Both the position numbers and the translations under genes were made by a program. A stretch of 64,000 nt of DNA from Rheinheimera sp. MM224 (GTDB taxonomy: Bacteria; Pseudomonadota; Gammaproteobacteria; Enterobacterales; Alteromonadaceae), in assembly GCF_947090785.1 (NCBI RefSeq), contig NZ_OX352320.1:2542001-2606000 (forward strand), written 5' to 3'. Below the pieces are notes generated by a model. It ran no database searches. It saw only the letters and a program-made list of their open reading frames with translations, and was not told the DNA's origin. Below are positions 44,453 through 55,074 of this stretch, piece by piece (the first letter of the stretch is position 1; the number at the start of each line of letters is the position of its first letter).

Positions 44453-45504
44453 TGTTTTTTCTTTTCCAAAACTTTCTTGCCAAAAACTCGCTTTCCCAAA
44501 ATATAGTGCTGCACTGCGGCATTATGCTCTGCCAGAGTACGGGAAAACTGATGAGTGCCATCGCCTTTTGAAACAAAATACAACCAATCACTTTGCGCAG
44601 GCTGAGCCGCAGCTATGATAGAACTGCCACTTGGCGCCGCTATTGGGCCTGGCGGTAAACCAAAATGCTGATAGGTATTGTAAAGGTGCGGATTCTTTAA
44701 ATCCGCTCTGGTGATATCGCCATTAAAACTATCACCTAAACCATAGATCACAGTTGGGTCTGTTTGTAGTTTCATGCCAAGCGCTAAGCGATTGACAAAA
44801 ACTGAACTGACCAATGGTTTTTCCGGCTCGTGGCCGCTTTCTTTCTCGACAATGGATGCCATAGTCAACAGCTCATAGGGTGTTTTGTAAGGTAAATTGG
44901 CTTGTCGGCTGTCCCATGCCTGTTGCAATCTTTGGATCAGCAGCTCGTTGGCGCGCTTTAATAATTCAGTGCTGGTGCTGTTGGCGGTGTAATTGTAGGT
45001 TTCAGCAAAAAACAAAGCTTCGGCATTGGCTGGTTTATTACCCCAGGCTTCAGGCCACTTTGCAAGTTCGACTAATGCAGCTTTATCCGTCAAATCATGC
45101 TGTAAATATTCGGCTTCGGCTAAACGTTTTAAGCTTTGGCTTAAGGTTTCGCCTTCTTTGATGCTAAAAGCAAACTGCGCCACTTTGCCACTGGCGAATA
45201 AATGCAGCATTTGTAATAAGCGGGTTGGTTTTTGATCTGTGGGTACTCTGTACACGCCCTGATGTAACTTTGAAAGCTCAGGATGTATTCGCAAATAAAT
45301 GGATAACCAACGGCACTGGGCGTTGCTCAGCAGATTTTGCTGCTGCCAGTTACGACAGAGTTTCATCGCGCTGTCGCCGGCTTTAATTTCTATATAAGCC
45401 TCTGTCAGCGGCAAACGACTTTGGCTGTATTGTTGCCAGATATTGGTTAAACCAAAAAAACTGACCAGCGAGACTAACAGCACTACAAATAAAGTTCGGA
45501 TCAA
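44449..45504 (-). CDS. mltG: Endolytic murein transglycosylase (MltG/YceG)
   Basis: 351 residues, single N-terminal transmembrane helix (about 4-22), then a periplasmic LysM-like part and the YceG catalytic domain: [28 protein letters not shown] with the catalytic Glu, [14 protein letters not shown], and [15 protein letters not shown]. Terminates nascent glycan strands. Overlaps pabC and tmk by four bases each. Confidence 0.94.
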   Translation of the reverse strand: MIRTLFVVLLVSLVSFFGLTNIWQQYSQSRLPLTEAYIEIKAGDSAMKLCRNWQQQNLLSNAQCRWLSIYLRIHPELSKLHQGVYRVPTDQKPTRLLQMLHLFASGKVAQFAFSIKEGETLSQSLKRLAEAEYLQHDLTDKAALVELAKWPEAWGNKPANAEALFFAETYNYTANSTSTELLKRANELLIQRLQQAWDSRQANLPYKTPYELLTMASIVEKESGHEPEKPLVSSVFVNRLALGMKLQTDPTVIYGLGDSFNGDITRADLKNPHLYNTYQHFGLPPGPIAAPSGSSIIAAAQPAQSDWLYFVSKGDGTHQFSRTLAEHNAAVQHYILGKRVFGKKVLEKKKQ

Positions 45505-46265
45505 AGCTCAACTCCGCTGACAAACTGACGCACCAGTTCGATATTTTTAGTTTGCCCGGCAAATTCCTTTACCGGCACTACACCCATCAGGGCATTACAA
45601 ATCAATAAGGCTTCTGCTTGCTGCAGATCCGCCAGGCGATAACGACCTTCTGTCACTGATAGCTGAGCCATCAGATAGTTACGCATCACGCCATTCACGC
45701 CAGCCTGGTCCAGCACAGGAGTAAACCATTGACCCTCTTTGCAAAACATCAGATTGGCAGCAGACACTTCAATCACTGCATCACTTTGGTCCAGCACCAC
45801 AAGCTCATCAACATCACTTTGAGCTAATTCGGCTTTAATCAACACCTGCTCCAGCCTGTTGTTGTGCTTAACACCAGCCAGCTCGGGTTGCTGCGCTAGT
45901 TTAAAACCAGCTACCCCAAGGCGAATGCCCTGCCGTTGCCAGGTTGTGTAATCAGGTAAAGCTGCGGTGCTGATATAACAGCAAGGCGATTCAATACCTT
46001 GTGGGCTATAACCCCGGCCTGCCTGGCCACGGCTTATCAATACTTTAATCACTTGATCAGGCGCTGAAATAGCCTGCTGGACTTGTGCTGTTAGCTCATC
46101 AGTATCAAAAGAATGGATCAGCAAAGCTTTGGCGCCCGAGACTAAACGCTGCAGATGCAAATCCCACAGCATAGCTTTGCCGTCTTTTATCCTTACTGTG
46201 GTAAAAAGCCCGTCACCATACTGAAAGCTACGATCTGTGCTGCCGGGTGCCTGCAGATAAAGCAT
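45501..46265 (-). CDS. pabC: Aminodeoxychorismate lyase
   Basis: 254 residues, fold-type IV PLP enzyme making 4-aminobenzoate for folate. QYGDGLFTTVRIKDGKAMLWDLHLQRL, the PLP-lysine region KHNNRLEQVLIKAEL, and EVSAANLMFCKEGQWFTPVLDQAGVNGVMR are typical. ATG 46265 is chosen over TTG 46268. Precedes mltG with a four-base overlap. Confidence 0.92.
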   Translation of the reverse strand: MLYLQAPGSTDRSFQYGDGLFTTVRIKDGKAMLWDLHLQRLVSGAKALLIHSFDTDELTAQVQQAISAPDQVIKVLISRGQAGRGYSPQGIESPCCYISTAALPDYTTWQRQGIRLGVAGFKLAQQPELAGVKHNNRLEQVLIKAELAQSDVDELVVLDQSDAVIEVSAANLMFCKEGQWFTPVLDQAGVNGVMRNYLMAQLSVTEGRYRLADLQQAEALLICNALMGVVPVKEFAGQTKNIELVRQFVSGVEL

Positions 46266-46406
46266 CAATACCCATCCAAAGCTTCTGTAAAAATCTGGCC
46301 GAAAGTATGCCTGAAATCAATGACTTTGGGAATGCAGGTACCGGGTCTTGTCTCAGACTCAAAAATGGGTAGAACAGCAGGAGTTTGAATTAAAAAATTG
46401 ATAGTA

Positions 46407-46437
46407 GGGTCAGAGCTGAAGCTCTGACCCTCTAATT
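46407..46437 (-). terminator. Hairpin after fabF
   Basis: Stem GGGTCAGAGC / GCTCTGACCC with a four-base loop, the same stem sequence as the terminator at 6689. T-rich downstream on the minus strand only after several bases, so termination may be partial. It lies between fabF and pabC. Confidence 0.6.
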
Positions 46438-47676
46438 TTAGATTTTCTTAAACAGAATAGAACCGTTAGTGCCGCCGAAACCAAAGGAGTTACATAAAGC
46501 GTATTCCAGTTTGGCATCGCGCGCAGTATGCGGAACATAGTCTAAGTCACAACCTTCGTCCGGATTATCCAGGTTGATGGTTGGAGATACTTTCTGGTCG
46601 ATCAGTGACAAGATAGTGATGATAGATTCAACAGAACCTGCTGCACCTAATAAGTGCCCCATCATCGACTTGCTGGAACTGACCATTAATCCTTCTGGTT
46701 TGGCACCAAAAATGGATTTAATTGCCATAGTTTCAGCTATATCACCTGCAGGCGTAGAGGTACCATGCGCATTGATATACTGCACTTGATCGGCGTTTAT
46801 ACCGGCATCACGTAAAGCATTTTTCATTGCCAAAGCAGCGCCACGACCGTTTTCCGGTGGTGATGTCATATGATAGGCATCGCCGCTCATACCAAAACCT
46901 ACCAGTTCAGCGTAGATTTTTGCACCACGGGCTTTGGCATGTTCGTACTCTTCCAGTACCACAACACCAGCGCCGTCACCCAATACAAAACCATCACGGT
47001 CTTTATCCCATGGACGACTGGCCTGTTGTGGCGCATCGTTACGGGTTGATAAAGCACGGGCCGCACCAAAGCCACCCATACCTAAAGTAGTAGATGCTTT
47101 TTCTGCACCACCGGCTATCATCGCGTCCGCGTCACCGTAAGCTATCATACGGGCAGCCTGGCCAATGTTATGCACACCAGTAGTACAAGCGGTGACAATA
47201 CTGATATTTGGACCTTGCAGACCTAACATGATGGATAAATGACCAGAAATCATGTTGATGATGGTAGAAGGTACAAAAAACGGCGATAAACGACGTGGGC
47301 CGCTGTTCAGTAATTTGGTGTGGTTTTCTTCGATTAAACCTAAACCACCAATACCTGAACCTACAGCTACACCAATACGTTCGGCATTTTCTTCGTTAAT
47401 TTCCAGTCCGGAATCCCGAAAGGCCTGCACACCGGCAGCGACACCGTACTGGATAAATAAATCCATTTTTTTGGCTTCTTTGGCCGGGAAAAACTGTTCG
47501 ACGTCAAAATTTTTGACTAAACCAGCAAATTTGGTGGTGTAAGCCTCTGGATCAATATGATCAAACAGCGCTATTCCACTTTGACCTTGTAATAAAGCCT
47601 GCCAGGTCGACGTTACATCGTTCCCCAGGGGCGTTAGCATACCTAAGCCCGTCACAACCACTCGACGTTTTGCCAC
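46438..47676 (-). CDS. fabF: 3-oxoacyl-ACP synthase II
   Basis: 412 residues, condensing enzyme that elongates acyl-ACP. Active-site Cys in [16 protein letters not shown] near 164, His in [11 protein letters not shown] near 304 and His in [13 protein letters not shown] near 340; the C-terminal FGFGGTNGS is present. Separated from acpP by a 120-base gap with a strong hairpin. Confidence 0.96.
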   Translation of the reverse strand: MAKRRVVVTGLGMLTPLGNDVTSTWQALLQGQSGIALFDHIDPEAYTTKFAGLVKNFDVEQFFPAKEAKKMDLFIQYGVAAGVQAFRDSGLEINEENAERIGVAVGSGIGGLGLIEENHTKLLNSGPRRLSPFFVPSTIINMISGHLSIMLGLQGPNISIVTACTTGVHNIGQAARMIAYGDADAMIAGGAEKASTTLGMGGFGAARALSTRNDAPQQASRPWDKDRDGFVLGDGAGVVVLEEYEHAKARGAKIYAELVGFGMSGDAYHMTSPPENGRGAALAMKNALRDAGINADQVQYINAHGTSTPAGDIAETMAIKSIFGAKPEGLMVSSSKSMMGHLLGAAGSVESIITILSLIDQKVSPTINLDNPDEGCDLDYVPHTARDAKLEYALCNSFGFGGTNGSILFKKI

Positions 47677-47755
47677 AGAATCCTCCGCAGTCTAATTTAT
47701 TCTCTATTGCTGATCCGCCTCTGTACTGAATACGTAGCAGACAGCTTCAGAAACA

Positions 47756-47783
47756 AAAACGGGTAGCAGAGGCTACCCGTTTT
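47756..47783 (-). terminator. Strong hairpin terminator/attenuator directly after acpP
   Basis: Stem AAAACGGGTAGC / GCTACCCGTTTT with a four-base loop and TTTTTG on the minus strand, 14 bases past the acpP stop. Perfect 12-bp stem. Confidence 0.85.
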
Positions 47784-47796
47784 GTCAGCTCAACGC

Positions 47797-48033
47797 TTAC
47801 TCAGCGTGGGCCTTGATATAGTCGATAGCAGACTGTACCGTTGTAATTTTTTCAGCTTCTTCGTCTGGGATCTCTGTGTCAAATTCTTCTTCCAGAGCCA
47901 TAACTAATTCTACTGTGTCCAGAGAGTCAGCGCCTAAATCGTCAACGAAAGAAGATTCGTGCTTCACTTCTTCTTCTTTAACGCCTAACTGCTCGATGAT
48001 GATTTTTTTAACGCGTTCTTCGATGTTGCTCAT
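47797..48033 (-). CDS. acpP: Acyl carrier protein
   Basis: 78 residues: [17 protein letters not shown], with the phosphopantetheine Ser in [21 protein letters not shown] (Ser37 in DSL). Strongly acidic. ATG 48033, AGGAAG upstream; a longer frame upstream is noncoding. The 174-base gap to fabG suggests its own promoter, and the terminator that follows suggests high, monocistronic output. Confidence 0.97.
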   Translation of the reverse strand: MSNIEERVKKIIIEQLGVKEEEVKHESSFVDDLGADSLDTVELVMALEEEFDTEIPDEEAEKITTVQSAIDYIKAHAE

Positions 48034-48207
48034 CTTTTCTTCCTTTTTCTCATGTAAATCGCAACAATTGGTGCAATTTTGTGTGGCGGCTAGTTTATGC
48101 GTAAGCCCGGTTTGTTGCAAGTAACGACTAAGTCTTTTCCTGCTGGTCAAACCATTTGCCTTAGCTCCTGAAGCTGCAATACAACTTCAATCACATCGGC
48201 TAAAGGC

Positions 48208-48957
48208 TTACACCATATACATACCGCCGTTGATATGGATGGTTTCACCCGTAATATATGCTGCCGGACCTGAAGCCAAAAAGGCTACAGCGGCTGCTAT
48301 TTCTTCCGGCTGGCCCAGACGATTCGCCGGGACCTGGCTGAAAATTGCTTCTTTTTGCTCTTCTGACAATTCTTTGGTCATATCGGTGTCGATAAAACCT
48401 GGTGCAACAGCGTTCACCGTGATACCACGGGAGGCAACTTCTCTGGCCAATGACTTGGTGAAACCTAACACGCCCGCTTTCGCTGCAGCATAGTTAGTCT
48501 GACCCGCATTGCCCATAGAACCTACCACTGAACCTATGCTGATGATCCGGCCGTGACGCTTTTTCATCATGCTACGCAGCACAGCTTTACTTAAACGGTA
48601 CACTGATGTCAAATTGGTTTGCATGATGTCGAACCATTCTTCTTCTTTCATGCGCATCAACAGGTTATCGCGGGTAATACCAGCGTTGTTCACCAGAATA
48701 TCAATATCGCCAAACTGAGCTTTAATAGTCTCTAAACACTGCTCAATAGAAGCTGTATCGCCGACATTTAACACCAGGCCTAAACCTTTGTCACCTAAAT
48801 AAGCGGAAATAGCTGCTGCGCCTGATTCAGTTGTTGCAGTTCCAACCACTTTAGCGCCTAAAGCGGCTAATTGTTCAGCAATAGCGCGACCTATGCCACG
48901 GCTTGCGCCCGTGACTAAGGCCACCTGACCTTCTAACGAAATAAATGGAGTCGTCAT
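48208..48957 (-). CDS. fabG: 3-oxoacyl-ACP reductase
   Basis: 249 residues, SDR. TGASRGIGRAIAEQLA (cofactor), NNAGITRDNLLMRM, SIGSVVGSMGNAGQTNYAAAKAG (Ser-Tyr-Lys) and the C-terminal GETIHINGGMYMV. NADPH-dependent reduction step of fatty acid elongation. In line behind fabD with a 14-base gap. Confidence 0.96.
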   Translation of the reverse strand: MTTPFISLEGQVALVTGASRGIGRAIAEQLAALGAKVVGTATTESGAAAISAYLGDKGLGLVLNVGDTASIEQCLETIKAQFGDIDILVNNAGITRDNLLMRMKEEEWFDIMQTNLTSVYRLSKAVLRSMMKKRHGRIISIGSVVGSMGNAGQTNYAAAKAGVLGFTKSLAREVASRGITVNAVAPGFIDTDMTKELSEEQKEAIFSQVPANRLGQPEEIAAAVAFLASGPAAYITGETIHINGGMYMV

Positions 48958-48971
48958 TCTATGTAAGCCTT

Positions 48972-49910
48972 TTATTCTGTAGCTAAAGCGTCTTTTAATG
49001 ACGCTACATCTGTGACTGAAGCCGTGTTCAGCTCTTTATTAATACGTTTAATTAAGCCACTTAATACCTTGCCTGCACCCAGTTCAATCACTGTGTCCAC
49101 GCCTTGTGCAGCTAAAAACTCGATACTTTCTGTCCAGCGCACCGGACTATACAGCTGACGTACCAACGCATCTTTTATTGCCGCGGCATCAGCTGCTGCA
49201 CTAACGTCGACATTGTTCACTACGGGTATGACAGCTGTATGAAACGAAATACTGTTTAAATCATCTGCCAGTTTGTCTGCTGCTGGCTTCATTAAAGCGC
49301 AGTGCGACGGCACTGACACAGGTAAAGGCAGCGCACGTTTGGCACCTGCGGCTTTACAAAGTTCATTTGCACGTTCAACAGCAGCTTTATTACCAGCAAT
49401 CACCACCTGACCAGGCGAGTTGAAGTTGACAGGAGAAACAACTTCACCCTGCGCTGCTTCTTCGCAAGCTTTGGCAATCAGCGCATCGTCCAGACCAATA
49501 ATGGCTGACATAGCACCAGTACCGGCAGGCACAGCCAGTTGCATATACTGACCGCGTTTTTCCACCAGCTTGACTGCATCGGCCAGGTTTAATACACCAG
49601 CACACACTAAAGCTGAATATTCACCTAAAGAGTGACCGGCTAAATAAGCAGGAGTCGCGCCGCCCTGCTCCAGCCATACCCGATACACCGCAACAGAAGC
49701 TGTTAATAAAGCAGGCTGAGTACGGTGTGTTTCGTTTAATGCTGTATCAGGACCATTGGCCACTAAGGCCCATAAGTCATAACCTAAAGCCGCAGAGGCT
49801 TCGGCGAAGGTGTCGCGAACTGTTGCAAATTCAGCATGAAGTTCGGCCAACATACCGACGCTTTGTGAACCCTGTCCTGGAAATACCAATGCAAGTTTGT
49901 TGTTCATCAT
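48972..49910 (-). CDS. fabD: Malonyl-CoA:ACP transacylase
   Basis: 312 residues. FPGQGSQSVGM at the start, nucleophile Ser in LAGHSLGEYSALV near 92, His in PSHCALM near 201 and the C-terminal ELGAGKVLSGLIKRI. Charges ACP with malonate. Confidence 0.96.
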   Translation of the reverse strand: MMNNKLALVFPGQGSQSVGMLAELHAEFATVRDTFAEASAALGYDLWALVANGPDTALNETHRTQPALLTASVAVYRVWLEQGGATPAYLAGHSLGEYSALVCAGVLNLADAVKLVEKRGQYMQLAVPAGTGAMSAIIGLDDALIAKACEEAAQGEVVSPVNFNSPGQVVIAGNKAAVERANELCKAAGAKRALPLPVSVPSHCALMKPAADKLADDLNSISFHTAVIPVVNNVDVSAAADAAAIKDALVRQLYSPVRWTESIEFLAAQGVDTVIELGAGKVLSGLIKRINKELNTASVTDVASLKDALATE

Positions 49911-49937
49911 TTTTCTCGCAATATTCTCGTCATATCG

Positions 49938-50897
49938 TTAATAACGTATTAAAGCCGAAGCCCAGGCAAAACCACTGCCAAATGCCTCAAGCAATATAGT
50001 TTGTCCACGCTGGATACGGCCATCACGCACAGCTTCATCTAAGGCTGTAGGCACTGTTGCAGCTGAGGTATTGCCATAACGGTCGAGGTTAATGACAACC
50101 TGATCCATCGACATATCCAGCTTACGTGCCACAGCGGAGATAATGCGCAGATTGGCCTGATGTGGCACTAACCAGTCGATTTGGGATTTATCCATATTGT
50201 TGGCAGCAAGGGTTTGCTCAACCACTTCAGATAAACGGGTGACTGCAACTTTAAAAACTTCGTTGCCTTTCATCGCGCCCCAGGAGTTATGAACTGAAGC
50301 TTCGACACCACGGATAGGGTTGTCGACATACAATAATTCGGAGTATTTACCGTCAGCATGAATATGAGTGGATAAAATACCTGGCTGCTCTGATGCTTCT
50401 AAAATAACAGCACCTGCGGCATCACCAAATAAAATCACCATGCTGCGATCTTCAGGGCTCATTAAACGCGATAAACAGTCTGCGCCTATCACCAGCACTC
50501 GTTTTGCCATGCCACTTTTTACATACTGGTCAGCAATACTTAAGGCATAACAAAAGCCAGCACAGGCTGCTGCAACGTCAAAAGCCGGAATGCCTGGCAT
50601 ATCCAGTTCACGCTGCACTTCGCAGGCTGCACTTGGCAAAGCACGGGAAGCACTGGTAGTTGCCAGTACTATCATGTCGATGGAGTTTTTGTCGATGCCA
50701 GCTGCTTCAATAGCTTTTAATGCAGCCTGAGCCCCCATTGTAGCGACAGTTTCGTTGTCACCTATAATGCGGCGTTCTTTGATACCAGTACGTTCGATGA
50801 TCCACTCGTCTGTGGTTTCAACCATGGTTTCGAGATCAGCATTGGTTCTGACCTGAGACGGAAAGTAACTTCCGGTTCCAATAATGCGTGAATACAT
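49938..50897 (-). CDS. fabH: 3-oxoacyl-ACP synthase III
   Basis: 319 residues. First condensation of type II fatty acid synthesis. Cys in [14 protein letters not shown] near 112, His in PHQANLRI near 246 and Asn in GNTSAATVP near 276 form the triad. Seven bases after plsX. Confidence 0.96.
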   Translation of the reverse strand: MYSRIIGTGSYFPSQVRTNADLETMVETTDEWIIERTGIKERRIIGDNETVATMGAQAALKAIEAAGIDKNSIDMIVLATTSASRALPSAACEVQRELDMPGIPAFDVAAACAGFCYALSIADQYVKSGMAKRVLVIGADCLSRLMSPEDRSMVILFGDAAGAVILEASEQPGILSTHIHADGKYSELLYVDNPIRGVEASVHNSWGAMKGNEVFKVAVTRLSEVVEQTLAANNMDKSQIDWLVPHQANLRIISAVARKLDMSMDQVVINLDRYGNTSAATVPTALDEAVRDGRIQRGQTILLEAFGSGFAWASALIRY

Positions 50898-50903
50898 TGG
50901 GCC

Positions 50904-51944
50904 CTACGCTTTGTCAATTAATACGTGTTCCAGCCTGTCTTTGATCTTCACCGGCACCTGGCGTTCAACCTCGCGCACGGCCTGACGGATGGCACTAAGA
51001 AATGCTTCTTTTGTCGCATTTCCATGACTCTTCACTACAATTCCGCGCAATCCTATCAGACTTGCCCCGTTATACTGGTCGGGGTTCACGCCTAAAGACA
51101 TACTTTTCAGGAAAGGTTTGATTAACCAGCCGAAAAGTTGAGCAGACATGGAGTTTTTTAGTGCAGTTTCTAAGCGTTTTAAGATGAGTTTCGCCACACC
51201 TTCACAGGTTTTCAGCGCTACATTGCCAACAAAGCCATCACAAACAATGACGTCGGCTTTACCGGAAAAAATGTCATTGCCTTCGATATAGCCAATGTAA
51301 TTGATATCCGCACATTCGGATAAGAGTAAGGAGGTCCGCTTGATTTGATCCGAACCTTTAATTTCTTCTTCGCCCATGTTCAACAAAGCCACTTTGGGTT
51401 TGACTATACCTTCCACTTCTTCGGCCATCACAGCGCCCATCACGGCAAACTGGAACAAGGTGTCTGAATCACAATTGACCGTAGCGCCTAAATCCAGCAT
51501 GAAGACCGGACTGCCGACAGTAGAAGGCAGGCTACTTATTAAAGCAGGGCGTTCCACGCCGTTCAGCATCTTCAGCACAAAATGCGCCATAGCAATCAAA
51601 GCCCCGGTATTACCGGCGCTGACACAAGCGGCCACTTTGTTTTGTTCGACTAAATCCAGGGCAATACGCATCGACGACTGGCGCTTGTTACGCAAAGCCA
51701 CAGAAGGTTTGTCGGTCATCAGAACGGTTTGAGATGCATGCTGAACAGAAAGCTGAGGATGGTTTAAATATCCCGCCTGTTCTAATTCATTGGTAAGTAT
51801 TTCAGAATCGCCGCAGAGGACTAGATCTACATGGGGAAATTCACACAGCGCTTCTATAGCTGCAGGAATGGTTGATTGGGGGCCATGGTCGCCCCCCATC
51901 ATGTCTAAAGCTATTTTAAGTCGTAGTGGTTGCAACAAGTGCAT
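50904..51944 (-). CDS. plsX: Phosphate acyltransferase
   Basis: 346 residues. Converts acyl-ACP to acyl-phosphate for phospholipid synthesis. LKIALDMMGGDHGPQSTIPAAIEAL at the start, SAGNTGALIAMAHF, and FVGNVALKTCEGVAK are PlsX signatures. Peripheral membrane enzyme. Six bases after rpmF. Confidence 0.95.
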   Translation of the reverse strand: MHLLQPLRLKIALDMMGGDHGPQSTIPAAIEALCEFPHVDLVLCGDSEILTNELEQAGYLNHPQLSVQHASQTVLMTDKPSVALRNKRQSSMRIALDLVEQNKVAACVSAGNTGALIAMAHFVLKMLNGVERPALISSLPSTVGSPVFMLDLGATVNCDSDTLFQFAVMGAVMAEEVEGIVKPKVALLNMGEEEIKGSDQIKRTSLLLSECADINYIGYIEGNDIFSGKADVIVCDGFVGNVALKTCEGVAKLILKRLETALKNSMSAQLFGWLIKPFLKSMSLGVNPDQYNGASLIGLRGIVVKSHGNATKEAFLSAIRQAVREVERQVPVKIKDRLEHVLIDKA

Positions 51945-51950
51945 CCAACC

Positions 51951-52118
51951 TTACTTAATTACTTTACGACCTTTGTAGTAACCATCTTCAGTGATGTGGT
52001 GACGACGGTGCGTCTCACCTGAAGTTGCGTCTACAGACAGCGTTGGCCCAGTCAACGCATCATGAGAACGACGCATGTCACGTCTTGCACGAGATTTTTT
52101 GTTTTGCTGTACAGCCAT
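51951..52118 (-). CDS. rpmF: Ribosomal protein L32
   Basis: 55 residues, [20 protein letters not shown] at the start and ending [21 protein letters not shown] precedes the ATG. Basic, as expected, lacking the four zinc cysteines seen in some L32 versions. Between yceD and plsX, the classic order. Confidence 0.96.
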   Translation of the reverse strand: MAVQQNKKSRARRDMRRSHDALTGPTLSVDATSGETHRRHHITEDGYYKGRKVIK

Positions 52119-52137
52119 TGCCTTTCTCCTAAAAAAA

Positions 52138-52665
52138 CTATTTTTTCTTCAATTCTTGCAATATTGCAAATGGATTCGGTTTTTCTGGTTCTGGTTCTAT
52201 TTCTCCCCAGCTCATCTGCACTTTGGTTGGATCACAAGATCCTTCGTCGTGCATAGGAAACAAGGGTAAAGCCAGAATTAATTCGTCCTCAACCAATTGC
52301 CTCAAGTTAACTTCGCCGTGTTCGTTTTTTTCGACCACTTCGTAGCGCTCTGGAATATCGTCATGAGCCGAATCTTTGTCACTCCTTATCGGAGTGTATG
52401 CAAAACTGGTGTTCAGTTCCAGGTTCATGTGTTCGCTACAGCGTTCACACTTCACTTGTACCTGACAACGAGCCTGAGCTTCAATGAAGACCAACCCCTG
52501 TTCATCAGTTCCGCAATTTACTACTACGTCTACATCACCCTCAGAACTTACTAACGAGTCTGTTAATCTGGTTAAAGTAACCAGAGGAACTATACCATCA
52601 AAGGTTGCACGTTTCTGTGCAGCTCGGGTTGGATCAAGGGTAATTGGAATTTTTACCTTTTGCAT
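52138..52665 (-). CDS. yceD: YceD (DUF177) 23S rRNA accumulation protein
   Basis: 175 residues, DUF177. [26 protein letters not shown] (CxxC in the middle) and the C-terminal [10 protein letters not shown] are family hallmarks. Linked to 23S rRNA/ribosome assembly in other bacteria. First gene of the minus-strand cluster; its promoter faces maf. Confidence 0.92.
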   Translation of the reverse strand: MQKVKIPITLDPTRAAQKRATFDGIVPLVTLTRLTDSLVSSEGDVDVVVNCGTDEQGLVFIEAQARCQVQVKCERCSEHMNLELNTSFAYTPIRSDKDSAHDDIPERYEVVEKNEHGEVNLRQLVEDELILALPLFPMHDEGSCDPTKVQMSWGEIEPEPEKPNPFAILQELKKK

Positions 52666-52805
52666 AAGGCGCGCATCATATAGATCGAGGCTAAAGCTGT
52701 CAAAGGATTCCTGCCTCTTTTTTGTTAATTATTCCCGCCTAAACCGCTGTTCTGACGGCCGTTCTGGCGTTATAGTGCGGCGCATTGTCCCAACGAGGTG
52801 CTTTT

Positions 52806-53399
52806 ATGTCAACTCAAGCTTTATATTTAGCCTCTACTTCTGTGTATCGTAAGGCTTTATTGGAAAAACTTACACCGAACTTTTCTACCGCAAAACCTGA
52901 TGTAGACGAAACTGCTCTGCACGATGAAACACCGGAACAACTGGTTAGCCGCTTAGCTGTATTAAAAGCACAAGCTGTGGCCAATAACCTGACTGAAGGT
53001 TTAGTTATAGGTTCAGACCAGGTGGCTGTGTTTAACGGTCAAATCCTCGGTAAACCTCATACCGCTGAAAATGCCTATAAACAATTAAAAAGCTTCAGCG
53101 GCCATTGTGTCACCTTTTTAACCGGCCTGGCTCTGGTCAATGCACAAACCAAACAGCATCAGCTTTGTGTTGAGCCTTTTAAAGTGCATTTTCGTGAATT
53201 AACAGACGCCGAAATTCTTACCTATATAGAGAGAGAGCAACCACTGAACTCCGCTGGTAGTTTTAAAAGCGAAGGTTTGGGTATCAGTTTATTTGAAAAG
53301 CTCGAAGGCGACGACCCAAACAGCTTAATAGGCCTGCCGTTAATTCGTTTACTTGGCATGTTAAGAAATGAAGGGCGGGATTTGCTGACGCAACCTTGA
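52806..53399 (+). CDS. Maf-type nucleotide pyrophosphatase (YceF-like)
   Basis: 197 residues from ATG 52806 with GAGGTG upstream; an in-frame ATG at 52785 lacks one. Maf house-cleaning NTP pyrophosphatase: ASTSVYRKALLEKL at the start, PDVDETALHDE, VIGSDQVAVFNGQILGKP (the Asp/Glu metal site) and SFKSEGLGISLFEKLEGDDPNSLIGLP, which fits the YceF (7-methyl-GTP) subgroup. Divergent from yceD. Confidence 0.9.
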   Translation: MSTQALYLASTSVYRKALLEKLTPNFSTAKPDVDETALHDETPEQLVSRLAVLKAQAVANNLTEGLVIGSDQVAVFNGQILGKPHTAENAYKQLKSFSGHCVTFLTGLALVNAQTKQHQLCVEPFKVHFRELTDAEILTYIEREQPLNSAGSFKSEGLGISLFEKLEGDDPNSLIGLPLIRLLGMLRNEGRDLLTQP

Positions 53400-53420
53400 T
53401 TTGAGTCTGCGGTATCAATA

Positions 53421-53455
53421 GACGGGCGGGTACAAGACCCGCCCCTACAATTTAC
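53421..53455. repeat. GC-rich dispersed palindrome (copy 5)
   Basis: GACGGGCGGGT / ACCCGCCCCTAC with a short ACAAG loop, between convergent maf and HAD genes. Shares GACGGGCGGG with the copy at about 23890. Confidence 0.6.
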
Positions 53456-53467
53456 TATAAACAGAAA

Positions 53468-54115
53468 TCAGAGTGCTGTTAACAGCTCTGGCAGCGAATC
53501 AATTATCGCTTTAGGCTGATAACGGCTTAGCTCTTCCCTGCCGTGCACACCATGAGTAACCCCAATACGTGGCATCTCTATAGCTTGCGCCATCGCCATA
53601 TCGTGAATAGTGTCTCCGACCATAATAGCGCGGTGAGCGGGTAAGTTCAGTTCAGCCAGAATTTGCTTTAGCATATCAGGGCTGGGTTTAGATTCTGCTT
53701 CATCGGCGCAGCGGCTGGTGGTGAAGTACGGTTCTAATCCGGTTTCTTCAAACATCCGCTTTAAGCCTTTGCGTGCTTTGCCTGTCGCTACAGCTAACAA
53801 CATGCCTTGTTGTTTCAGCTCCTGCATCACCTGCTCTGCACCTTCGAATAAAGGTGTCGGCGGATGTTCATGCGATAAATACTGGTCGCGGTAATGTTCA
53901 AACACAGTCTGGCGCTGCGTGCCATTGATACCAGGAAATAAAATATCAAACACAGGGTCCAGGCTCAGACCAATAATTTGTTTCACCTGATGTTCTGTTG
54001 GCACCACTAACCCAGACAGCTCTGCAGCAGAACGCATCGAAGACACAATACGGCCCACTGAGTCCATCACTGTGCCGTCCCAGTCAAATACTACTAAAGC
54101 GATATCCGAACTCAT
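53468..54115 (-). CDS. HAD-superfamily phosphatase, phosphoglycolate-phosphatase-like
   Basis: 215 residues. HAD motif I FDWDGTVMDS (Asp nucleophile), motif II VATGKARKGL, and motif III/IV KPSPDMLKQIL then MVGDTIHDMAMAQAI. Cap type C1. It starts within the rluC stop (TAATG overlap), the usual pairing in Alteromonadales. Substrate uncertain. Confidence 0.88.
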   Translation of the reverse strand: MSSDIALVVFDWDGTVMDSVGRIVSSMRSAAELSGLVVPTEHQVKQIIGLSLDPVFDILFPGINGTQRQTVFEHYRDQYLSHEHPPTPLFEGAEQVMQELKQQGMLLAVATGKARKGLKRMFEETGLEPYFTTSRCADEAESKPSPDMLKQILAELNLPAHRAIMVGDTIHDMAMAQAIEMPRIGVTHGVHGREELSRYQPKAIIDSLPELLTAL

Positions 54116-55074
54116 TATTTTCTCTTTAACTTTTCCAGCACGCTGCTTAACGCCTTATCCAAAGGCGCTTCGCAGGTTAATAAATTGCCAGTGCCCGGAT
54201 GGGTAAAGGTCAGGGTTTTAGCATGCAAATACAAACGGTTTAAACCAAGTTTCTGCATTTGTGAGGTAAATTCGTTATCACCGTATTTATCATCACAGGC
54301 AATGGCATGACCTTTACAGGCGGTATGTACACGAATTTGGTGAGTACGGCCTGTGACAGGGAAAGCTTCAACTAAAGTGCCTTCCTCATAGCGCTGCAAA
54401 ATTTTAAAGCGGGTTTCTGAAGGTTTACCTAAAGCTTCGTCCACTTTCACCACACGCTCGCCACTTTGTAAGGTGTTTTTACGCAGCGGATCTGTGACTT
54501 TTTTGATTTTGCTGTCCCACTGACCTGCCACTAAAGCCCAGTATTTTTTTTCCACTGTTTTTAAGCGCAGCTGTTCGTGCAGATTGGTCAGCACAGAACG
54601 TTTTTTTGCAATCAATAAACAACCTGACGTATCACGGTCTAACCTGTGTACCAGTTCAAGATGACGGGCGGTTGGACGTAAAGCCCGTAAAGCCTCAATC
54701 ACACCAAAAGATAAACCGCTACCGCCATGCACAGCCATGCCTGTAGGTTTGTTCAGTACAATTAAATCGTTGTCTTCAAAAAGAATATGGCTTTCGAGGT
54801 TTTTCACCATCGCAAGACCAGTCGACACCGGTTCTTTTTCTGGCTCGTCATGAACCACCAGTGGCGGTACCCGCACCTGATCACCGGCTTGCAGTTTGTA
54901 CTCAGGTTTTATTCTTTTTTTATTAACCCGCACTTCACCTTTGCGCAAAACCCGATAAATCACACTCTTTGGTACGCTCTTCAGCCGTGCCATTAAGAAG
55001 TTATCTATGCGTTGACCGGAATAATCGTCTTCTACATCAATATATTGCACCGGAGTTTTGATATTTTCAGTCAT
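54115..55074 (-). CDS. rluC: 23S rRNA pseudouridine synthase (RluC-type)
   Basis: 319 residues. N-terminal S4 domain (YSGQRIDNFLMARL ... VRVNKKRIKPEYKLQAGDQVRVPP) and the catalytic RLDRDTSGCLLIAKK (Asp) of the RluA family, plus GRTHQIRVH. Usually modifies 23S rRNA at 955/2504/2580. Divergent from rne, as in E. coli. Confidence 0.93.
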   Translation of the reverse strand: MTENIKTPVQYIDVEDDYSGQRIDNFLMARLKSVPKSVIYRVLRKGEVRVNKKRIKPEYKLQAGDQVRVPPLVVHDEPEKEPVSTGLAMVKNLESHILFEDNDLIVLNKPTGMAVHGGSGLSFGVIEALRALRPTARHLELVHRLDRDTSGCLLIAKKRSVLTNLHEQLRLKTVEKKYWALVAGQWDSKIKKVTDPLRKNTLQSGERVVKVDEALGKPSETRFKILQRYEEGTLVEAFPVTGRTHQIRVHTACKGHAIACDDKYGDNEFTSQMQKLGLNRLYLHAKTLTFTHPGTGNLLTCEAPLDKALSSVLEKLKRK

